Below, in pieces: positions 17,180 to 26,736 of a stretch of DNA of 64,000 nt. Below the pieces are notes generated by a model. The model saw only the letters and a program-made list of their open reading frames with translations, did not search any database and was not told the DNA's origin. The translations under genes were made by a program, and so were the position numbers. Numbering within the stretch: position 1 is the stretch's first letter; each line of letters starts with the position of its first letter. This stretch comes from Acidobacteriota bacterium (GTDB lineage Bacteria; Acidobacteriota; Holophagae; Holophagales; Holophagaceae): NCBI GenBank assembly GCA_016213735.1, contig JACQZU010000020.1, positions 213,142 through 277,141 of the forward strand. The letters run 5' to 3'.

Positions 17180-19212
17180 GGAGCAGCCTCCACCTGGACG
17201 CAATTGTCGTGGAAGGCCGCGCCGTGCCCCATGTCGGTTTCGCGGCCTTCGCTCAGGAGGTTCACCGCCCCCTCGTCCAGCCAGAATCCGTTGGGCACGG
17301 AGACGACGCCGGGGCGGATCCCGGGATCGAGGCGCACGGTCAGGAGCAGGGCCCCCCGGCCGTTGAACAGGCGGGCCCGGGTGCCGGGACGGATCCCGCG
17401 GATCCGCGCGTCCTCCGGGTGGATCGTGAGCAGGGGCCTCGGTTCCAGTGGGCGGAGGAGGTCCAGGAATCCGAACTGGCTGTGGATCCGGTTCTTGGTG
17501 TTGGGGGTCAGCAGGTGCAGGGGGTAGGCCTCAAGGCCGGGGCTCCCGGGGCCCTCTTCCGACTCCCGGAAACCGGGGAGCTCCTCCTGTCCCCAACGGC
17601 GGCGAGCCTCGTCGCTCCACAGTTCGATCCTCCCGCTGGGGGTCGGAAAGCGCCGGTCCGCGAAGGCCACCTCTTCCGCGCCGGGGGCCAGCACGGGGCC
17701 CTCGGCCAGGCGCTCCAGCGTGATCTCCGGCCAGGGAGCCAGTTTCCTGCGCAGGAAGGCCTCTTCACCCCCCGGGGGGACCAGGTCCCGCTCCATCGCC
17801 TCCCGGTCGACGCCCAGGCGTTCGGCCAGAAGCCAGTAGACCTCGCTCTCGGGCTTCACCAGCGGAGGAGGTGCCACGACCTTCTGGCGCAACTGGAGGT
17901 AGGGATGCCAGTAGGCCCCGATGACATCCGTCTGCTCGAAGAGGTTCTTGGCGGGGAGCACCAGGTCCGCCTCGGCGGCGGTGTCCGTCAGGAATTCCTC
18001 CACCACCACCCGGAGGCGCAGGCGGCGGAAGGCCTCCAGGACCTTGGGGGTGGCCGGATTCTGGGGGATGGGGTTGCCCCGTTCGACCCAGGCGGCCCGC
18101 AAAGGCGGATCCTCCTGGGCCAGCATGTCGGCCCCCAGGCGCGCGGTGCTGACTCCCACCCGAACCACCCCGTCGGGCCGCGGGGGCGGGTAGAAGTCCA
18201 GGGGGTCCTTCAGGTGCCCGAAGACCTGCGTCTGCAGGTTGGCGTAGCTCCAACCCCCGCCGGGAAGCCCGATCTGGCCGCAGATCACGGGCAGGGCCAG
18301 GAGGGCCCGCATGGTCTGGCCGCTGTGGGTGTAGCGCTGCATCCCGAAACCTGGGACGAGGGTGAAGGGACGCAGGGAGCCCAGCAGGTCCGCGAAACGC
18401 TGGATCAGCTCCGGGGCCAGGCCGGTGACCTCGGCGGCGCGGTCCAGGGTCCAGGATTCCACCCGCTCCCGGTAGGCCTCGAAGCCCTGGACGTGGGCCG
18501 CAAGGAAGGCGTGGTCCACCTGCTCCCGGAGGACTAATTCCCGCGCCAGGGCCAGCGCCAGGGCGGCGTCCGTCCCCGGCCGGGGCTGGAGCAGGAGGTG
18601 GGCCCGCTCCGCGCTTTCCGTCCGGCGGGGGTCCACCACCACCAGCCGTGCCCCCCGGTCCAGGGCCCGGGCCAGGTGGTCCATCTGGTGCACGTTGGTC
18701 TCGGCGGGATTCTTCCCCCAGAAGACGACGAGCCGCGCGCGCTCCAGGTCCCAGGGGGCGTTGTGCTTGTTGTCCCCCAGCGTGAGGCGCGTGGCCTCCA
18801 GCCCCGCGGGCCAGCAGAGGTCCCCGTAGGTGGTGGTGCAGCCTCCGAAAAGGCGCCAGAAGGCCATCCCCACCCCGTTCAGGAGCCCCTTGGTCCCGCT
18901 GGCCTGGTAGTAGAAGAGGGCCTGCGGCCCCTCCTGGGCCTTGAGGCGCGTCAGCTCCTCGCAGATGAGGTCCAGGGCCCGGTCCCAGTCCACCGGCACG
19001 AAGGCGCCGTCCTGCTTCAGGAGCGGCCGGGTGATCCGGCGGGGCGAGACGGCCCGCTCCACGTAGCTCAGGCCCTTGAGGCAGACCCCCTGCCCCGTGG
19101 CAAGGTTGGCCGGATGCGGCTCGATCGAGCGCACCCGCCCCCCCTCCACGTTCACGCGAAGGCCGCAGGTGCTGGTGCAGTTGCGGGGGCAGGCGGTGGT
19201 GAAGACGGGCAC
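17176..19212 (-). CDS. Molybdopterin oxidoreductase catalytic subunit (CISM/DMSO-reductase superfamily)
   Basis: A 678-aa catalytic subunit. The N-terminal cluster motif C-x3-C-x3-C-x27-C (TTACPRNCTSTCGLRV ... GVCLKG) binds [4Fe-4S], followed by the bis-MGD domains (FWGKNPAETNVHQMDHL, PGFGMQRYTHSGQTMRALL) and the C-terminal dinucleotide domain (NGFWLDEGAVNLL). Cys in GDLCWPAG is a plausible Mo ligand. There is no twin-arginine signal peptide: the protein starts MPVFTTACPRNC, so it is predicted to face the cytoplasm. The GTG at 19212 has GAAAGG seven bases upstream. The substrate (S- or N-oxide, polysulfide, thiosulfate) cannot be told. Confidence 0.9.
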   Translation of the reverse strand: MPVFTTACPRNCTSTCGLRVNVEGGRVRSIEPHPANLATGQGVCLKGLSYVERAVSPRRITRPLLKQDGAFVPVDWDRALDLICEELTRLKAQEGPQALFYYQASGTKGLLNGVGMAFWRLFGGCTTTYGDLCWPAGLEATRLTLGDNKHNAPWDLERARLVVFWGKNPAETNVHQMDHLARALDRGARLVVVDPRRTESAERAHLLLQPRPGTDAALALALARELVLREQVDHAFLAAHVQGFEAYRERVESWTLDRAAEVTGLAPELIQRFADLLGSLRPFTLVPGFGMQRYTHSGQTMRALLALPVICGQIGLPGGGWSYANLQTQVFGHLKDPLDFYPPPRPDGVVRVGVSTARLGADMLAQEDPPLRAAWVERGNPIPQNPATPKVLEAFRRLRLRVVVEEFLTDTAAEADLVLPAKNLFEQTDVIGAYWHPYLQLRQKVVAPPPLVKPESEVYWLLAERLGVDREAMERDLVPPGGEEAFLRRKLAPWPEITLERLAEGPVLAPGAEEVAFADRRFPTPSGRIELWSDEARRRWGQEELPGFRESEEGPGSPGLEAYPLHLLTPNTKNRIHSQFGFLDLLRPLEPRPLLTIHPEDARIRGIRPGTRARLFNGRGALLLTVRLDPGIRPGVVSVPNGFWLDEGAVNLLSEGRETDMGHGAAFHDNCVQVEAAP

Positions 19213-19297
19213 GGGCACCCTTTCGGATGCCCGTAGTGTGCCAGCGCCTTCAGGCCCCGCTCCTACGAAGGGGCGATCAATACAATATAAAGACAAT

Positions 19298-19425
19298 ACC
19301 CACCGCCAAGATGCCAGGCACGCCAAGAACTGTATGAACGTTGGATTCCCTTTTCTTGGCGTCCTCTCGGTATCGGCTTTGCCGATACGCGAGACAAAAT
19401 GAAACCTGGATTCTTGGCGGTGGGT
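19298..19425. repeat. Intergenic inverted-repeat element (CGCCAAGA family)
   Basis: Outer arms ACCCACCGCCAAGA (19298-19311) and its exact complement TCTTGGCGGTGGGT (19412-19425); inner arms ACGCCAAGAA (19320-19329) and TTCTTGGCGT (19353-19362); and a third hairpin GTATCGGC-ttt-GCCGATAC (19370-19388). The nested symmetry in a ~240-bp gene-free gap is typical of a dispersed non-coding repeat or miniature mobile element. A related arrangement lies at 37608-37751. Confidence 0.75.
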
Positions 19426-19451
19426 TATTCATCTTTGAGCGCCCATTCGAA

Positions 19452-20969
19452 TCACATCCCGCTCTCCTTGGTCACGAAGCTGCCGCCCCAGATGGCTTCC
19501 TTGTCCCACTGGGCGAACGCGGCGGAGAAGCGTTCCATGTCCCTGCGGGTGACCTTCCCCACGGGGGTGACGAAGTAGACCACCGTGACCCGGATGGGTT
19601 CCTCCGCCCGCTGGCCACGCCAGCCCGAGCCCGGGGAGTAGGGACCCTCCGCCTCTCCATGCCCGATGGCCACCCGGGAAAAGCCCTCCCGTTCCCGGGC
19701 CGCCTTGGCGGCATCATCCTTCTTCAGCGGGGCGGAGGCGGGGGGCGCGGGAACGGGTTGTCCGGCCCCGGCCCCGGCGCTGGCCACGGCCATGACGTTG
19801 GCTTCCGCGAAAGCCCGGGCCATGGGGGGCGTGCCCAGGTTGGCCAGTTGGATTCCCCCGGCGCCCTTCCGGATGGGGACCTGGATGAGGTAGTACCGCT
19901 GCACGTCCACGTCCATCCCCTGGGCCTTCAACTCCCGCTCCAGCCTCAGGAGATCCTGCCGGTCCTCGGCGCGGCTGGCGGTGAAGGGGGCCTTCTGGCC
20001 CTCGACGTTGGCGTAGAGCAGTTGATGCGTGCCCGGGCCCACCAGGGCTTCCGAGCTCCCTTCGATGACGTCGGTGATCACGAAATTGGTGCTGCCGTAG
20101 GGGAAGATGCTGAACGTGAAGGCCGCCCGGGGCGGCACGCCCTGGGGCCAGGCTCCCTCCATTCCCCGCGCGGGCACGGGCACGACGGCAAACTGGTTGG
20201 ACACGATCACATTCCGGTCCCGGGCCTGGCTGGCCAGGCCCAGTTCCCGCAGGCGCTCCGGCAGGGTCTTCTCCACGGTGCGCCCTCCCTGACGCTGGTG
20301 AACCTTGATCTTGTCCGCCGGGACCATCAGGACCTTGTCCCGGAAGTTGCTGTCCCGGCGGACGGAGAGGGCGAGGCGGGCGGAGGCAGGATCCCCCTCG
20401 TCCTTCCGCACCCAGATCCCCACGTCCGAGATCCGGTCCCCCCACACGCTGCCCTGGTGCCGTCCGATGTCCTCCCAGGAAATCTTCACGGGATGGAAGG
20501 CCTTTTCGTTCAGGAGCGACATGAAGTCCCCCTGGCGCCAGAGGTTGGTGGTCTCGTCGAAGTAGCGGGACCATTCGGGCGGAGGCTGGGGCGGTGGGGG
20601 CTGGGGGCGTGGGCCGCCCTGACCCGCAAGCCAGCCCACGGCGGCGACGATGTTCTTCACCGTGTTGCTTCCGGGCCCGGCGTCCAGGCCCAGGTCCCGG
20701 GCGATCTCCACCGCGGCGAAGTCCACCTTGGAATTTCCGAGGCCGTGGGTCCGGGCCTCCCGCAGGGCGAGCAGGACATTGGGGCGGATTCCCGCCGCCT
20801 CGGCGCCATTGACGCGGATGCCCTGCTTGGCGAAGGCCTGGATGATCTGGCCATGGTCGGGCTCGCCCCGTTCGCCGGGAGGCGGTGGCGGGACGCTGGT
20901 CTTCTCCTGGGGCTGCACCCCGAGCAGGGTCAGGCCCGCAGCGAGGGAGGAGGCGAGGATGCGTTTCAT
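19452..20969 (-). CDS. Large secreted protein of unknown function
   Basis: A 505-aa protein with a signal peptide (MKRILASSLAAGLTLLGVQPQ), a proline-rich linker (PPPPPGERG and later PRPQPPPPQPPPEW, near residue 130), then a mixed alpha/beta body with no motif I recognise. A short Ala/Pro linker near residue 400 separates a C-terminal ~100-residue piece that repeats part of the same fold rhythm. AAGGAG precedes the ATG. The next gene on the same strand upstream is tonB (80 bases away), so the two may form an operon, which would place it in envelope energisation or transport, an inference only. Confidence 0.7.
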   Translation of the reverse strand: MKRILASSLAAGLTLLGVQPQEKTSVPPPPPGERGEPDHGQIIQAFAKQGIRVNGAEAAGIRPNVLLALREARTHGLGNSKVDFAAVEIARDLGLDAGPGSNTVKNIVAAVGWLAGQGGPRPQPPPPQPPPEWSRYFDETTNLWRQGDFMSLLNEKAFHPVKISWEDIGRHQGSVWGDRISDVGIWVRKDEGDPASARLALSVRRDSNFRDKVLMVPADKIKVHQRQGGRTVEKTLPERLRELGLASQARDRNVIVSNQFAVVPVPARGMEGAWPQGVPPRAAFTFSIFPYGSTNFVITDVIEGSSEALVGPGTHQLLYANVEGQKAPFTASRAEDRQDLLRLERELKAQGMDVDVQRYYLIQVPIRKGAGGIQLANLGTPPMARAFAEANVMAVASAGAGAGQPVPAPPASAPLKKDDAAKAAREREGFSRVAIGHGEAEGPYSPGSGWRGQRAEEPIRVTVVYFVTPVGKVTRRDMERFSAAFAQWDKEAIWGGSFVTKESGM

Positions 20970-21049
20970 GGGGGCTCCTTCGGGTTCATGCCCAAGGTGG
21001 GCTCAAGGACCCGGCCGTTCCAGAGGGGAGGAGGCCTGTTACCGATCCT

Positions 21050-21829
21050 TTACCTTCCCCCACTCCGCAGACGGAAGGTGATCCGGAGGAGGAACCGAGC
21101 CTGGACCCTTGTGCCGTCCACCATGGGGGGCTCGAATCGCCACAGGCGCGCGGCCCGTTCCGCCTCCGCATGGAAAGCCGGATGGCCCGAAAGGACCCGG
21201 ACCTCCCGCGGGGTCCCGGCGGTGTCCACCAGCATGAGCAGCTCCACCGGCCCCTGGATCCCGGCCGCCCGGGCCAGCGGGGGGTACTCCGGGGGCACCT
21301 GGTGGAGGATGCGCAGCGCCCGGCTGTCCAGTTCCACCACCCGGGCCCCGTCGCCGGAACCTGGGGCCGTCGCGCCGGGGACTCCGTCTCCTCCTGTTGG
21401 GGCCGAAGCCCCGGCGAAGGGGAAGGGACCCGCCGGGGGCGTCCCGAGATTCTCCGGCAGCCCCTCCGGAGGCCGGTCCGGAACCCGGTCGAGGTCCGGT
21501 TGGGCCTGAGGATCTCGCACTACCTCCTTTCCCCGTGCAGGGCCTCTCGAGGCCGCGCGGGCACGTTCCACCCCGGAGGGGAGCAGAACAGGCACGAACT
21601 CTTTCCATGGAAGGGTCCCCGGGTGGAGGGGGGGCGGAAGCACGCGCCCGACTCCCCCCAGGACCAGCAGGAGAGCACCCCCTAGGGCGGCGTAGGCGGC
21701 CGCGGCCAGGAGGCCGATGCGAAGGCGGGAGGGCGGCAGGGCCGCGGAAAGTACGGCCGCGGGGCGAAGGTGGGGGGGGAGTTCAGGGAAGCCGGAGGCC
21801 GGGCTTCCCGCCGGCAGGGCGGTCCGCAT
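21050..21829 (-). CDS. TonB-like energy transducer
   Basis: A 259-aa protein: ~45-residue N-terminal cytoplasmic part, one membrane helix (LLAAAAYAALGGALLLVLGG), a Pro/Gly-rich periplasmic linker, and a C-terminal TonB domain (VPPEYPPLARAAGIQGPVEL, SGHPAFHAEAERAARLWRF). The start ATG at 21829 has AAAGGAG six bases upstream and replaces a longer in-frame GTG. The long cytoplasmic N-terminus differs from E. coli TonB. No exbB or exbD is next to it. Confidence 0.85.
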   Translation of the reverse strand: MRTALPAGSPASGFPELPPHLRPAAVLSAALPPSRLRIGLLAAAAYAALGGALLLVLGGVGRVLPPPLHPGTLPWKEFVPVLLPSGVERARAASRGPARGKEVVRDPQAQPDLDRVPDRPPEGLPENLGTPPAGPFPFAGASAPTGGDGVPGATAPGSGDGARVVELDSRALRILHQVPPEYPPLARAAGIQGPVELLMLVDTAGTPREVRVLSGHPAFHAEAERAARLWRFEPPMVDGTRVQARFLLRITFRLRSGGR

Positions 21830-22295
21830 GGGGTTCTCCTTTCGGTTGGACACCTCGGGGCGACGGCACCGGAACGCATCCGCGGGCCGACGGGGGCGAC
21901 CTTGGGTACGCGGGGGGGGAACCAGGGAAAAGCCCTTCCCGATGGCCGATGTCCCAAAGATCGTTGGTCCAGGTATGGGCCTCGACCTCGCACCGTCAAG
22001 GCAGGGTGCCGAGAAGTTACGCCGTCCTTGCGAAAGCCGTTCAAGGCCACGGATGCGTCATGGCGCGGCCCTTCCGTCACAGAATTGCGGCGCCGCCGGG
22101 ACCTCCGAAAGACCGTGAGCCTCCCGCCCGAATGATGCGGATTTCAGCGATGGTGAGGAGTGGAGCGCCGAAGAGTGTTCCCTCGCCGTGGTGCTGGCCC
22201 GCCTTCCATGAACCGGCCTGGTGATTTTTTCGATGGAAAGTGTGGAGGGGATGGAAGCCCTCCCTAGCTTCCTCCCCGAGCCGAGGAAACCCTGA
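21830..22295. other. Gene-free region between tonB and recO
   Basis: About 465 bases with only short, low-quality ORFs. A weak minus-strand promoter candidate for tonB is TTGACG-16-CATACC around 22000. I see no RNA gene, riboswitch or clear terminator hairpin. Confidence 0.5.
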
Positions 22296-23030
22296 CTAGG
22301 CCAGCACCCTGTGCAGCACCTCGTAGCTCCGGGAGGCGCCGCATTCCCGGAGGAGCCGCTCCCGGAGAAGGAATGTGATGGCCCTCGCCGCCTCGTCCCC
22401 GCCAGGCGCAGGCGCCTCCTCGGCGGGCAGGGTGCGCAAGGCCCGGAGGTGTTCCCGCACCCCTGGGGGAAGGGCGGTCGCGGGATCCACGGGCGTGCAG
22501 GCCGCGCAGCGCCAGCCGCCCTCCTCCCGGAGGGCCACCAGGGGGGCGTCCTCCCGGCCGCAGCGCCCGCATCGCCGGGAATCGGGCAGCAGGCCCAGGC
22601 AGTGGAGCAGCCAATGCTCGGCGTAGGCCAGGATGGCAAGGGCCCGGTCGGGCTGGGCCTTGAGGGCCCGGGCGCATCGGCTGAGGAGGCGGAAGAGGCG
22701 CTCGTCCTCCACCCCCTCCTTCGCGATGCGGTCGAAGAGGTCCGCGAGGCAGGCTGCCACCAGGCTGGCTTCCAGGTGGCCGAGGGTCAGGGGCGAGTGC
22801 TGGAGCTCGCAACGGGTGACGCGCTTCAGGTCCGCCTGTTCTTTCCCGAAAAGCCCCAGCCGGACCAGCCCCAGGGGCTCGAAGGCGCTCACCCACTTCG
22901 CGGCAGGCTTTTTCGCTCCCCGGGCCAGACCCACGACCCGCTCCCCGTGCTCGGTGAGGAAGGAAACCACCAGGCCCCCCTCCTGCACCGGGGTGGGGCG
23001 CAGGACGATGGCGGTGAAGGTCTGGAGCAT
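22296..23030 (-). CDS. recO: DNA repair protein RecO
   Basis: A 244-aa RecO: an N-terminal OB-fold (MLQTFTAIVLRPTPVQEGG), a central helical region and a zinc-finger pair (CGRCGRE ... RCAAC, ~153-180). RecO helps RecR load RecA on SSB-coated single-stranded DNA in RecF-pathway repair. Length and motif order match the family. It stands alone, facing away from the Spy-like gene that is 112 bases upstream on the other strand. Confidence 0.93.
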   Translation of the reverse strand: MLQTFTAIVLRPTPVQEGGLVVSFLTEHGERVVGLARGAKKPAAKWVSAFEPLGLVRLGLFGKEQADLKRVTRCELQHSPLTLGHLEASLVAACLADLFDRIAKEGVEDERLFRLLSRCARALKAQPDRALAILAYAEHWLLHCLGLLPDSRRCGRCGREDAPLVALREEGGWRCAACTPVDPATALPPGVREHLRALRTLPAEEAPAPGGDEAARAITFLLRERLLRECGASRSYEVLHRVLA

Positions 23031-23142
23031 GCCCCCAGTGTGCCCCGACCGGATCCCCCGTCACGAGGGCGGCCTCAACCCTCGCGGCCACCCCGTGTCT
23101 CAAGACGTGAGGGTCCTACCTCACCACCCTGCGGAGGAAACA

Positions 23143-23706
23143 ATGTTCAACCGTTCGATGATCGCCACGTTCACCCTGCTCCTCGCGGCCCTTCCGGCCG
23201 CCGCCCAGCCGGCGCCCGGGGGACCCCCACCCATGGGGGGGCCCGGACTGCGCGCGGCCCAGGCCCGGGAGAACCTGGAGTTCCTGGCCCACCACCTGAA
23301 GCTCAGCGAGGCCCAGAGGACCCAGATCAAGGACATCCACGCCCGGCACCGGGAGTCCCTCCAGGCCAAGCGCAAGGCGGCCCAGGAGGCCCGGCAGGCC
23401 CTGCACAAGGCGGCCATGGATCCGGCTGCGCCCCTGGAGACCCTGCGGCGCCTCCACCAGTCCGCCGCGGACCGGCAGTTCGAGGTCCTGGCCGAGCAGC
23501 GGGCGGTCCGCCTCGAAGCGCGCGGCGTGTTCACCCCCGAGCAGCGGGCTGAGGCCGACCGCCTGCAGGCCCTGGGCGAGGAGCGCCGCCAGTTCCGCAT
23601 GGAGCGCCTCCGGGGGGCCATGGAACGGCGCATGGGCCGCGGGATGGGCCCCGGGATGGGACCCGGCCGAGGTCCGGGGGGGCCGGGAGGACCCTTCGCG
23701 GATTGA
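23143..23706 (+). CDS. Spy/CpxP-like periplasmic protein
   Basis: A 187-aa protein with a signal peptide cleaved after AALPAAAQ, a mainly helical body (EFLAHHLKLSEAQRTQIKDI; LTPEQR-like FTPEQRAEADRL) and a Met/Gly/Pro-rich tail (MGRGMGPGMGPGRG). The LTxxQ-like motifs mark the Spy/CpxP/heavy-metal resistance (CnrX) fold, a periplasmic chaperone or metal-stress protein. The Met-rich tail might bind copper. GGAGG with ideal spacing precedes the ATG. Confidence 0.82.
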   Translation: MFNRSMIATFTLLLAALPAAAQPAPGGPPPMGGPGLRAAQARENLEFLAHHLKLSEAQRTQIKDIHARHRESLQAKRKAAQEARQALHKAAMDPAAPLETLRRLHQSAADRQFEVLAEQRAVRLEARGVFTPEQRAEADRLQALGEERRQFRMERLRGAMERRMGRGMGPGMGPGRGPGGPGGPFAD

Positions 23707-23784
23707 AGCTGGGCCCGGGGGGACGCGGACGATTGATCCGAGGTTCCCTGGCATGAAGACCCACAATGGGGGACGGAGTGGTCC

Positions 23785-25671
23785 ATGCGCTTCGTCCCCC
23801 GTCTTCTTCTGTGCCTCTTCTTCCTGCCTCCCCTGCTCTGGGGGCAGCCCCTGCGTTTCAGGACCTGGCTCGCGGGGACCGAGGCCGGAGCCAGCGAAAT
23901 CCACCTCCAGTCCCTGCCGGAAGGACTCCAGCACGAAGCGCGGGAGTGGCTGGAGCTGGCCCGGGGGGCGGCCAGGGTACGCCAGGAGGGCGTGCGGACG
24001 GCCCTGAAGCAGAAAGACGGGGCCATCCGTTTCCAATGGAGCCAGAAGGTGGCCCAGGAACCCCTCGGCGGGACTGCCCTCTGGCGGCCCGACCGCCCAG
24101 GATTCCTCCGGGTCGAACCCCGCGGGGGAAAGCCAAGGGACATCCCCGTGCCTTCCGAGGCCCTCGTATGGCCCGGGGACCTGGATGCCCGACTCAAGCG
24201 CGCCGCCAAGGACCGCCTTCCCGTCAGGCTCCAGGTCTTCAACCCCGAAGCCGAAGGCTGGGACGAGCTGGACCTCCAGTGCGACGGACCCGCCCCGTTG
24301 CCCGGCTGGCCCGACGCGATCCGCTTCCATGGCCGCCTCCGGGAGGGCGCCCTCCAGGTGGAGGCCGAAGTCTGGGTGTCCCCGCGGGACGGGGAACTGC
24401 GCCAGGCGGGCCTCTTCATGGGCATGCCGGTGCTCGTCCAGCGGGCCGAGCTGCCGCCTCCGGACCAGGCCCCCGGGGCTGATTTCTTTCAGCGCAGCCA
24501 GAAGAGGATTCCTCGCCATCCCTTCCTGCTCTGGCTGCCGGAGCTGACCGTGCGCTGGACGGGCGGGGCGGCGCCCGACCTCCCGGCGGACCCCCAGCAG
24601 GAGAGGCTGGATTCCAGGCGCCTGAGGCTGCGACAGGCCCCGGAACCCACCGCCGAGGAACGCGCCCAAGGCCCCGTGACGGGGAAGGCGGACCCTGTGG
24701 AGGCTCCCTTCCTGGAGGCCACCCCGCTGCTCCCCTTCCGCGATCCCGCCTTCGACGGGGTCCTGTACCGGCTCGCGCCCCCCCCGGGGGCCACCCGCTG
24801 GGACCTGGCCCGCCTCGTCACCGCCTTCGTCTTCGACTGGATCGCCCGGAAGGACTACAGCGTGGGTTTCGCCAACGCGGCCGAGGTCTGCCGGAACCCG
24901 GTGGGGGACTGCACGGAGCACGGCGTCCTGGCGGCGGCCCTGCTCCGGCGCCTGGGGGTTCCGGCCCGGGGGGCCATGGGGTGGGTCGCCGCCGAGGACA
25001 CCCTCGCCCTCCACTTCTGGGTGGAGGTCAGGCTGCGGGACCGTTGGGTGCCGGTGGACCCCACCTTCGACCAGGCCCCGGCCTCAGCTTTCCGCGTCCG
25101 CCTCGGCAGCACGGACCTCTCCAACCTGGCCACGGTGGGCTGGGACGGAGCGGCCCAGGTTTTCGGTTCCGGGCAGTGGGTCCCGGAGAGGGAAGGCGAA
25201 CTGCCCTGGAACAAGGGCTACTACATCGAAGGAGACTTCGTCTCCGGCCCAGGCATCGGCCGCCTCACCCTGCCGGGGGGGCGCTGGAACGCCGAGCGGG
25301 GCCACCTCACGGTGGAGCTCTTCGGCACGGTCCACGACGTGGAGGCCAGCACCCGCCCGGAATCCGGGATTCTCCAGGGCGCCACCCGGATGCGGAATCC
25401 CGAGACCGGGCTCCAGGGCTGGCACCAGGCGGAACAGCGGATGCTCTGGCTTGACCTGGGGGGCCGCTGGCTCCGCTTCTCCAACCTCCGTCCCCAGGAG
25501 GGGAGCCGCGTGCTCCACGGCCTGGAGTACGCCCGGCCCGCCCCGCAGGGCCATCCGGGCGCGGCTGGCCTGCATCCTCCTCAGGACGCGACGGGCTCCC
25601 CGGGCCGGCAGACCTCGCAGACGCGCGCCGACACATCGAAGTCCAGGAGTTCGATCTCCGGGCTGAGGTAG
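23785..25671 (+). CDS. Secreted transglutaminase-like (Cys protease fold) protein
   Basis: A 628-aa protein with a signal peptide ([20 protein letters not shown]) and a transglutaminase-core domain. The catalytic triad is visible: Cys376 in GDCTEHG, His410 in LHFWVEV and Asp425 in VPVDPTFDQ. The first ~350 residues form an extra beta-rich domain seen in other large bacterial transglutaminase-like proteins. It is likely a periplasmic or surface peptidase/amidase-type enzyme. The last 91 bases overlap the 3' end of the convergent cysteine-synthase-like gene, and the final ~35 residues read as low-complexity extension. Confidence 0.85.
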   Translation: MRFVPRLLLCLFFLPPLLWGQPLRFRTWLAGTEAGASEIHLQSLPEGLQHEAREWLELARGAARVRQEGVRTALKQKDGAIRFQWSQKVAQEPLGGTALWRPDRPGFLRVEPRGGKPRDIPVPSEALVWPGDLDARLKRAAKDRLPVRLQVFNPEAEGWDELDLQCDGPAPLPGWPDAIRFHGRLREGALQVEAEVWVSPRDGELRQAGLFMGMPVLVQRAELPPPDQAPGADFFQRSQKRIPRHPFLLWLPELTVRWTGGAAPDLPADPQQERLDSRRLRLRQAPEPTAEERAQGPVTGKADPVEAPFLEATPLLPFRDPAFDGVLYRLAPPPGATRWDLARLVTAFVFDWIARKDYSVGFANAAEVCRNPVGDCTEHGVLAAALLRRLGVPARGAMGWVAAEDTLALHFWVEVRLRDRWVPVDPTFDQAPASAFRVRLGSTDLSNLATVGWDGAAQVFGSGQWVPEREGELPWNKGYYIEGDFVSGPGIGRLTLPGGRWNAERGHLTVELFGTVHDVEASTRPESGILQGATRMRNPETGLQGWHQAEQRMLWLDLGGRWLRFSNLRPQEGSRVLHGLEYARPAPQGHPGAAGLHPPQDATGSPGRQTSQTRADTSKSRSSISGLR

Positions 25672-26633
25672 CCCTCCCGCACGGGCTCCTGCCGGACCAG
25701 GTCGGTGCTGAGGTACTTCTTGTTGCTGTCGGCGAAGACCGTGGCGACCACCGCTCCGGATCCCATGGCCTCCTGGACCTTCACGGCGGCGAGCAGGTTG
25801 GCCCCGGCGCTGATGCCCACCCCCAGTCCCAGTCGCGCGAGCTTCTGGGCCATGAGGATCGCGTCCCCGTCCTCCACCGCCAGGACGGCGTCGAGTTCGT
25901 CCAATTTCACCAGGGCGGGAATGAATTCGTCGGAGATGCCCTGGATCCGGTGCTTCCCCACCTTGTGCCCCGTGCTCAGGGTCGGGGACGAGGCCGGCTC
26001 CACCGGGTGGATGCGGATTCCTGGCCTCGCCTGGGCCAGGGCCTTCCCCACGCCCATGATGGTTCCCCCGGTCCCCACGCCCGCCACGAAGGCGTCGGGC
26101 TCAAGGCCGTAGGGACGGAGCTGGGCCAGGATTTCGGGTCCCGTGGTCCTGGCATGCGCTTCTGCATTGGCCCGGTTGGAGAACTGGCAGGGCAGGAAAG
26201 CCCCCGGGGTGGCCGCCGCCCAGTCCTCGCTCAGGCGGATGGACCCGAGGAAGCCCCCCTCCTCGCTGGAGACTAGCCGGATCGTGGCCCCGAAGGAACG
26301 GATCAGGTCCTTCCGCTCCTGGCTCATCCAGTCCGGCATGAAGATCGTCACCGGGTGCCCGAGGGCCCTGCCGAGGGCGGCGAAGGAGATCCCCGTGTTC
26401 CCGCTGGTGGCCTCCCCGATGGGATCCCCGGGGTGCAGGACGCCGTCCCTGCAAGCCTCCTGGAGGATGTGCAGGGCCATGCGGTCCTTGATGGAGCCCG
26501 TGAGGTTGAAATGCTCCGCCTTGGCGTGGACCACGCGCTCGCGGCCCCGGAAGCGGAGGCGAATCGCCAGCAGGGGGGTGTTCCCCACCAGGCGCCCCAG
26601 GGCCCTCCACCGCACCCCCATGTCCGGTTCCAC
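25581..26633 (-). CDS. PLP-dependent cysteine synthase family enzyme
   Basis: A 350-aa beta-family PLP enzyme related to CysK and cystathionine beta-synthase. The PLP lysine is K49 in NLTGSIKDR, the phosphate loop is [10 protein letters not shown] and the substrate loop is [12 protein letters not shown]. The C-terminal ~40 residues hold a Cys pair (CEVCRPGE) not found in standard CysK. It could make cysteine from O-acetylserine and sulfide or handle another beta-substituted amino acid. GTG start at 26633, with GGGAGGGGG four to five bases upstream. The gene overlaps the convergent transglutaminase gene. Confidence 0.85.
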   Translation of the reverse strand: MEPDMGVRWRALGRLVGNTPLLAIRLRFRGRERVVHAKAEHFNLTGSIKDRMALHILQEACRDGVLHPGDPIGEATSGNTGISFAALGRALGHPVTIFMPDWMSQERKDLIRSFGATIRLVSSEEGGFLGSIRLSEDWAAATPGAFLPCQFSNRANAEAHARTTGPEILAQLRPYGLEPDAFVAGVGTGGTIMGVGKALAQARPGIRIHPVEPASSPTLSTGHKVGKHRIQGISDEFIPALVKLDELDAVLAVEDGDAILMAQKLARLGLGVGISAGANLLAAVKVQEAMGSGAVVATVFADSNKKYLSTDLVRQEPVREGYLSPEIELLDFDVSARVCEVCRPGEPVAS

Positions 26634-26641
26634 GCGGCCCC

Positions 26642-26669
26642 CTCCCAGCTTCCAAACCCAGGCTGGGAG
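26642..26669 (-). promoter_or_regulatory. Hairpin over the ribosome site of the cysteine-synthase-like gene
   Basis: CTCCCAGC (26642-26649) pairs with GCTGGGAG (26662-26669). On the minus strand the second arm is the stretch that contains the first half of the GGGAGGGGG ribosome site, so the hairpin could hide it. It is only an 8-bp stem with a 12-base loop; function is speculative. Confidence 0.35.
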
Positions 26670-26736
26670 CCATCCTTCCGGGAGGCGATGATGGCAGTCA
26701 CATATTTTATTGAATATTCACCAACCCCTTCCGGCC

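Noticed and set aside
21050..21853. Longer tonB start at 21853 (GTG)
   Set aside because: The ribosome site AAAGGAG is correctly spaced only for the ATG at 21829.
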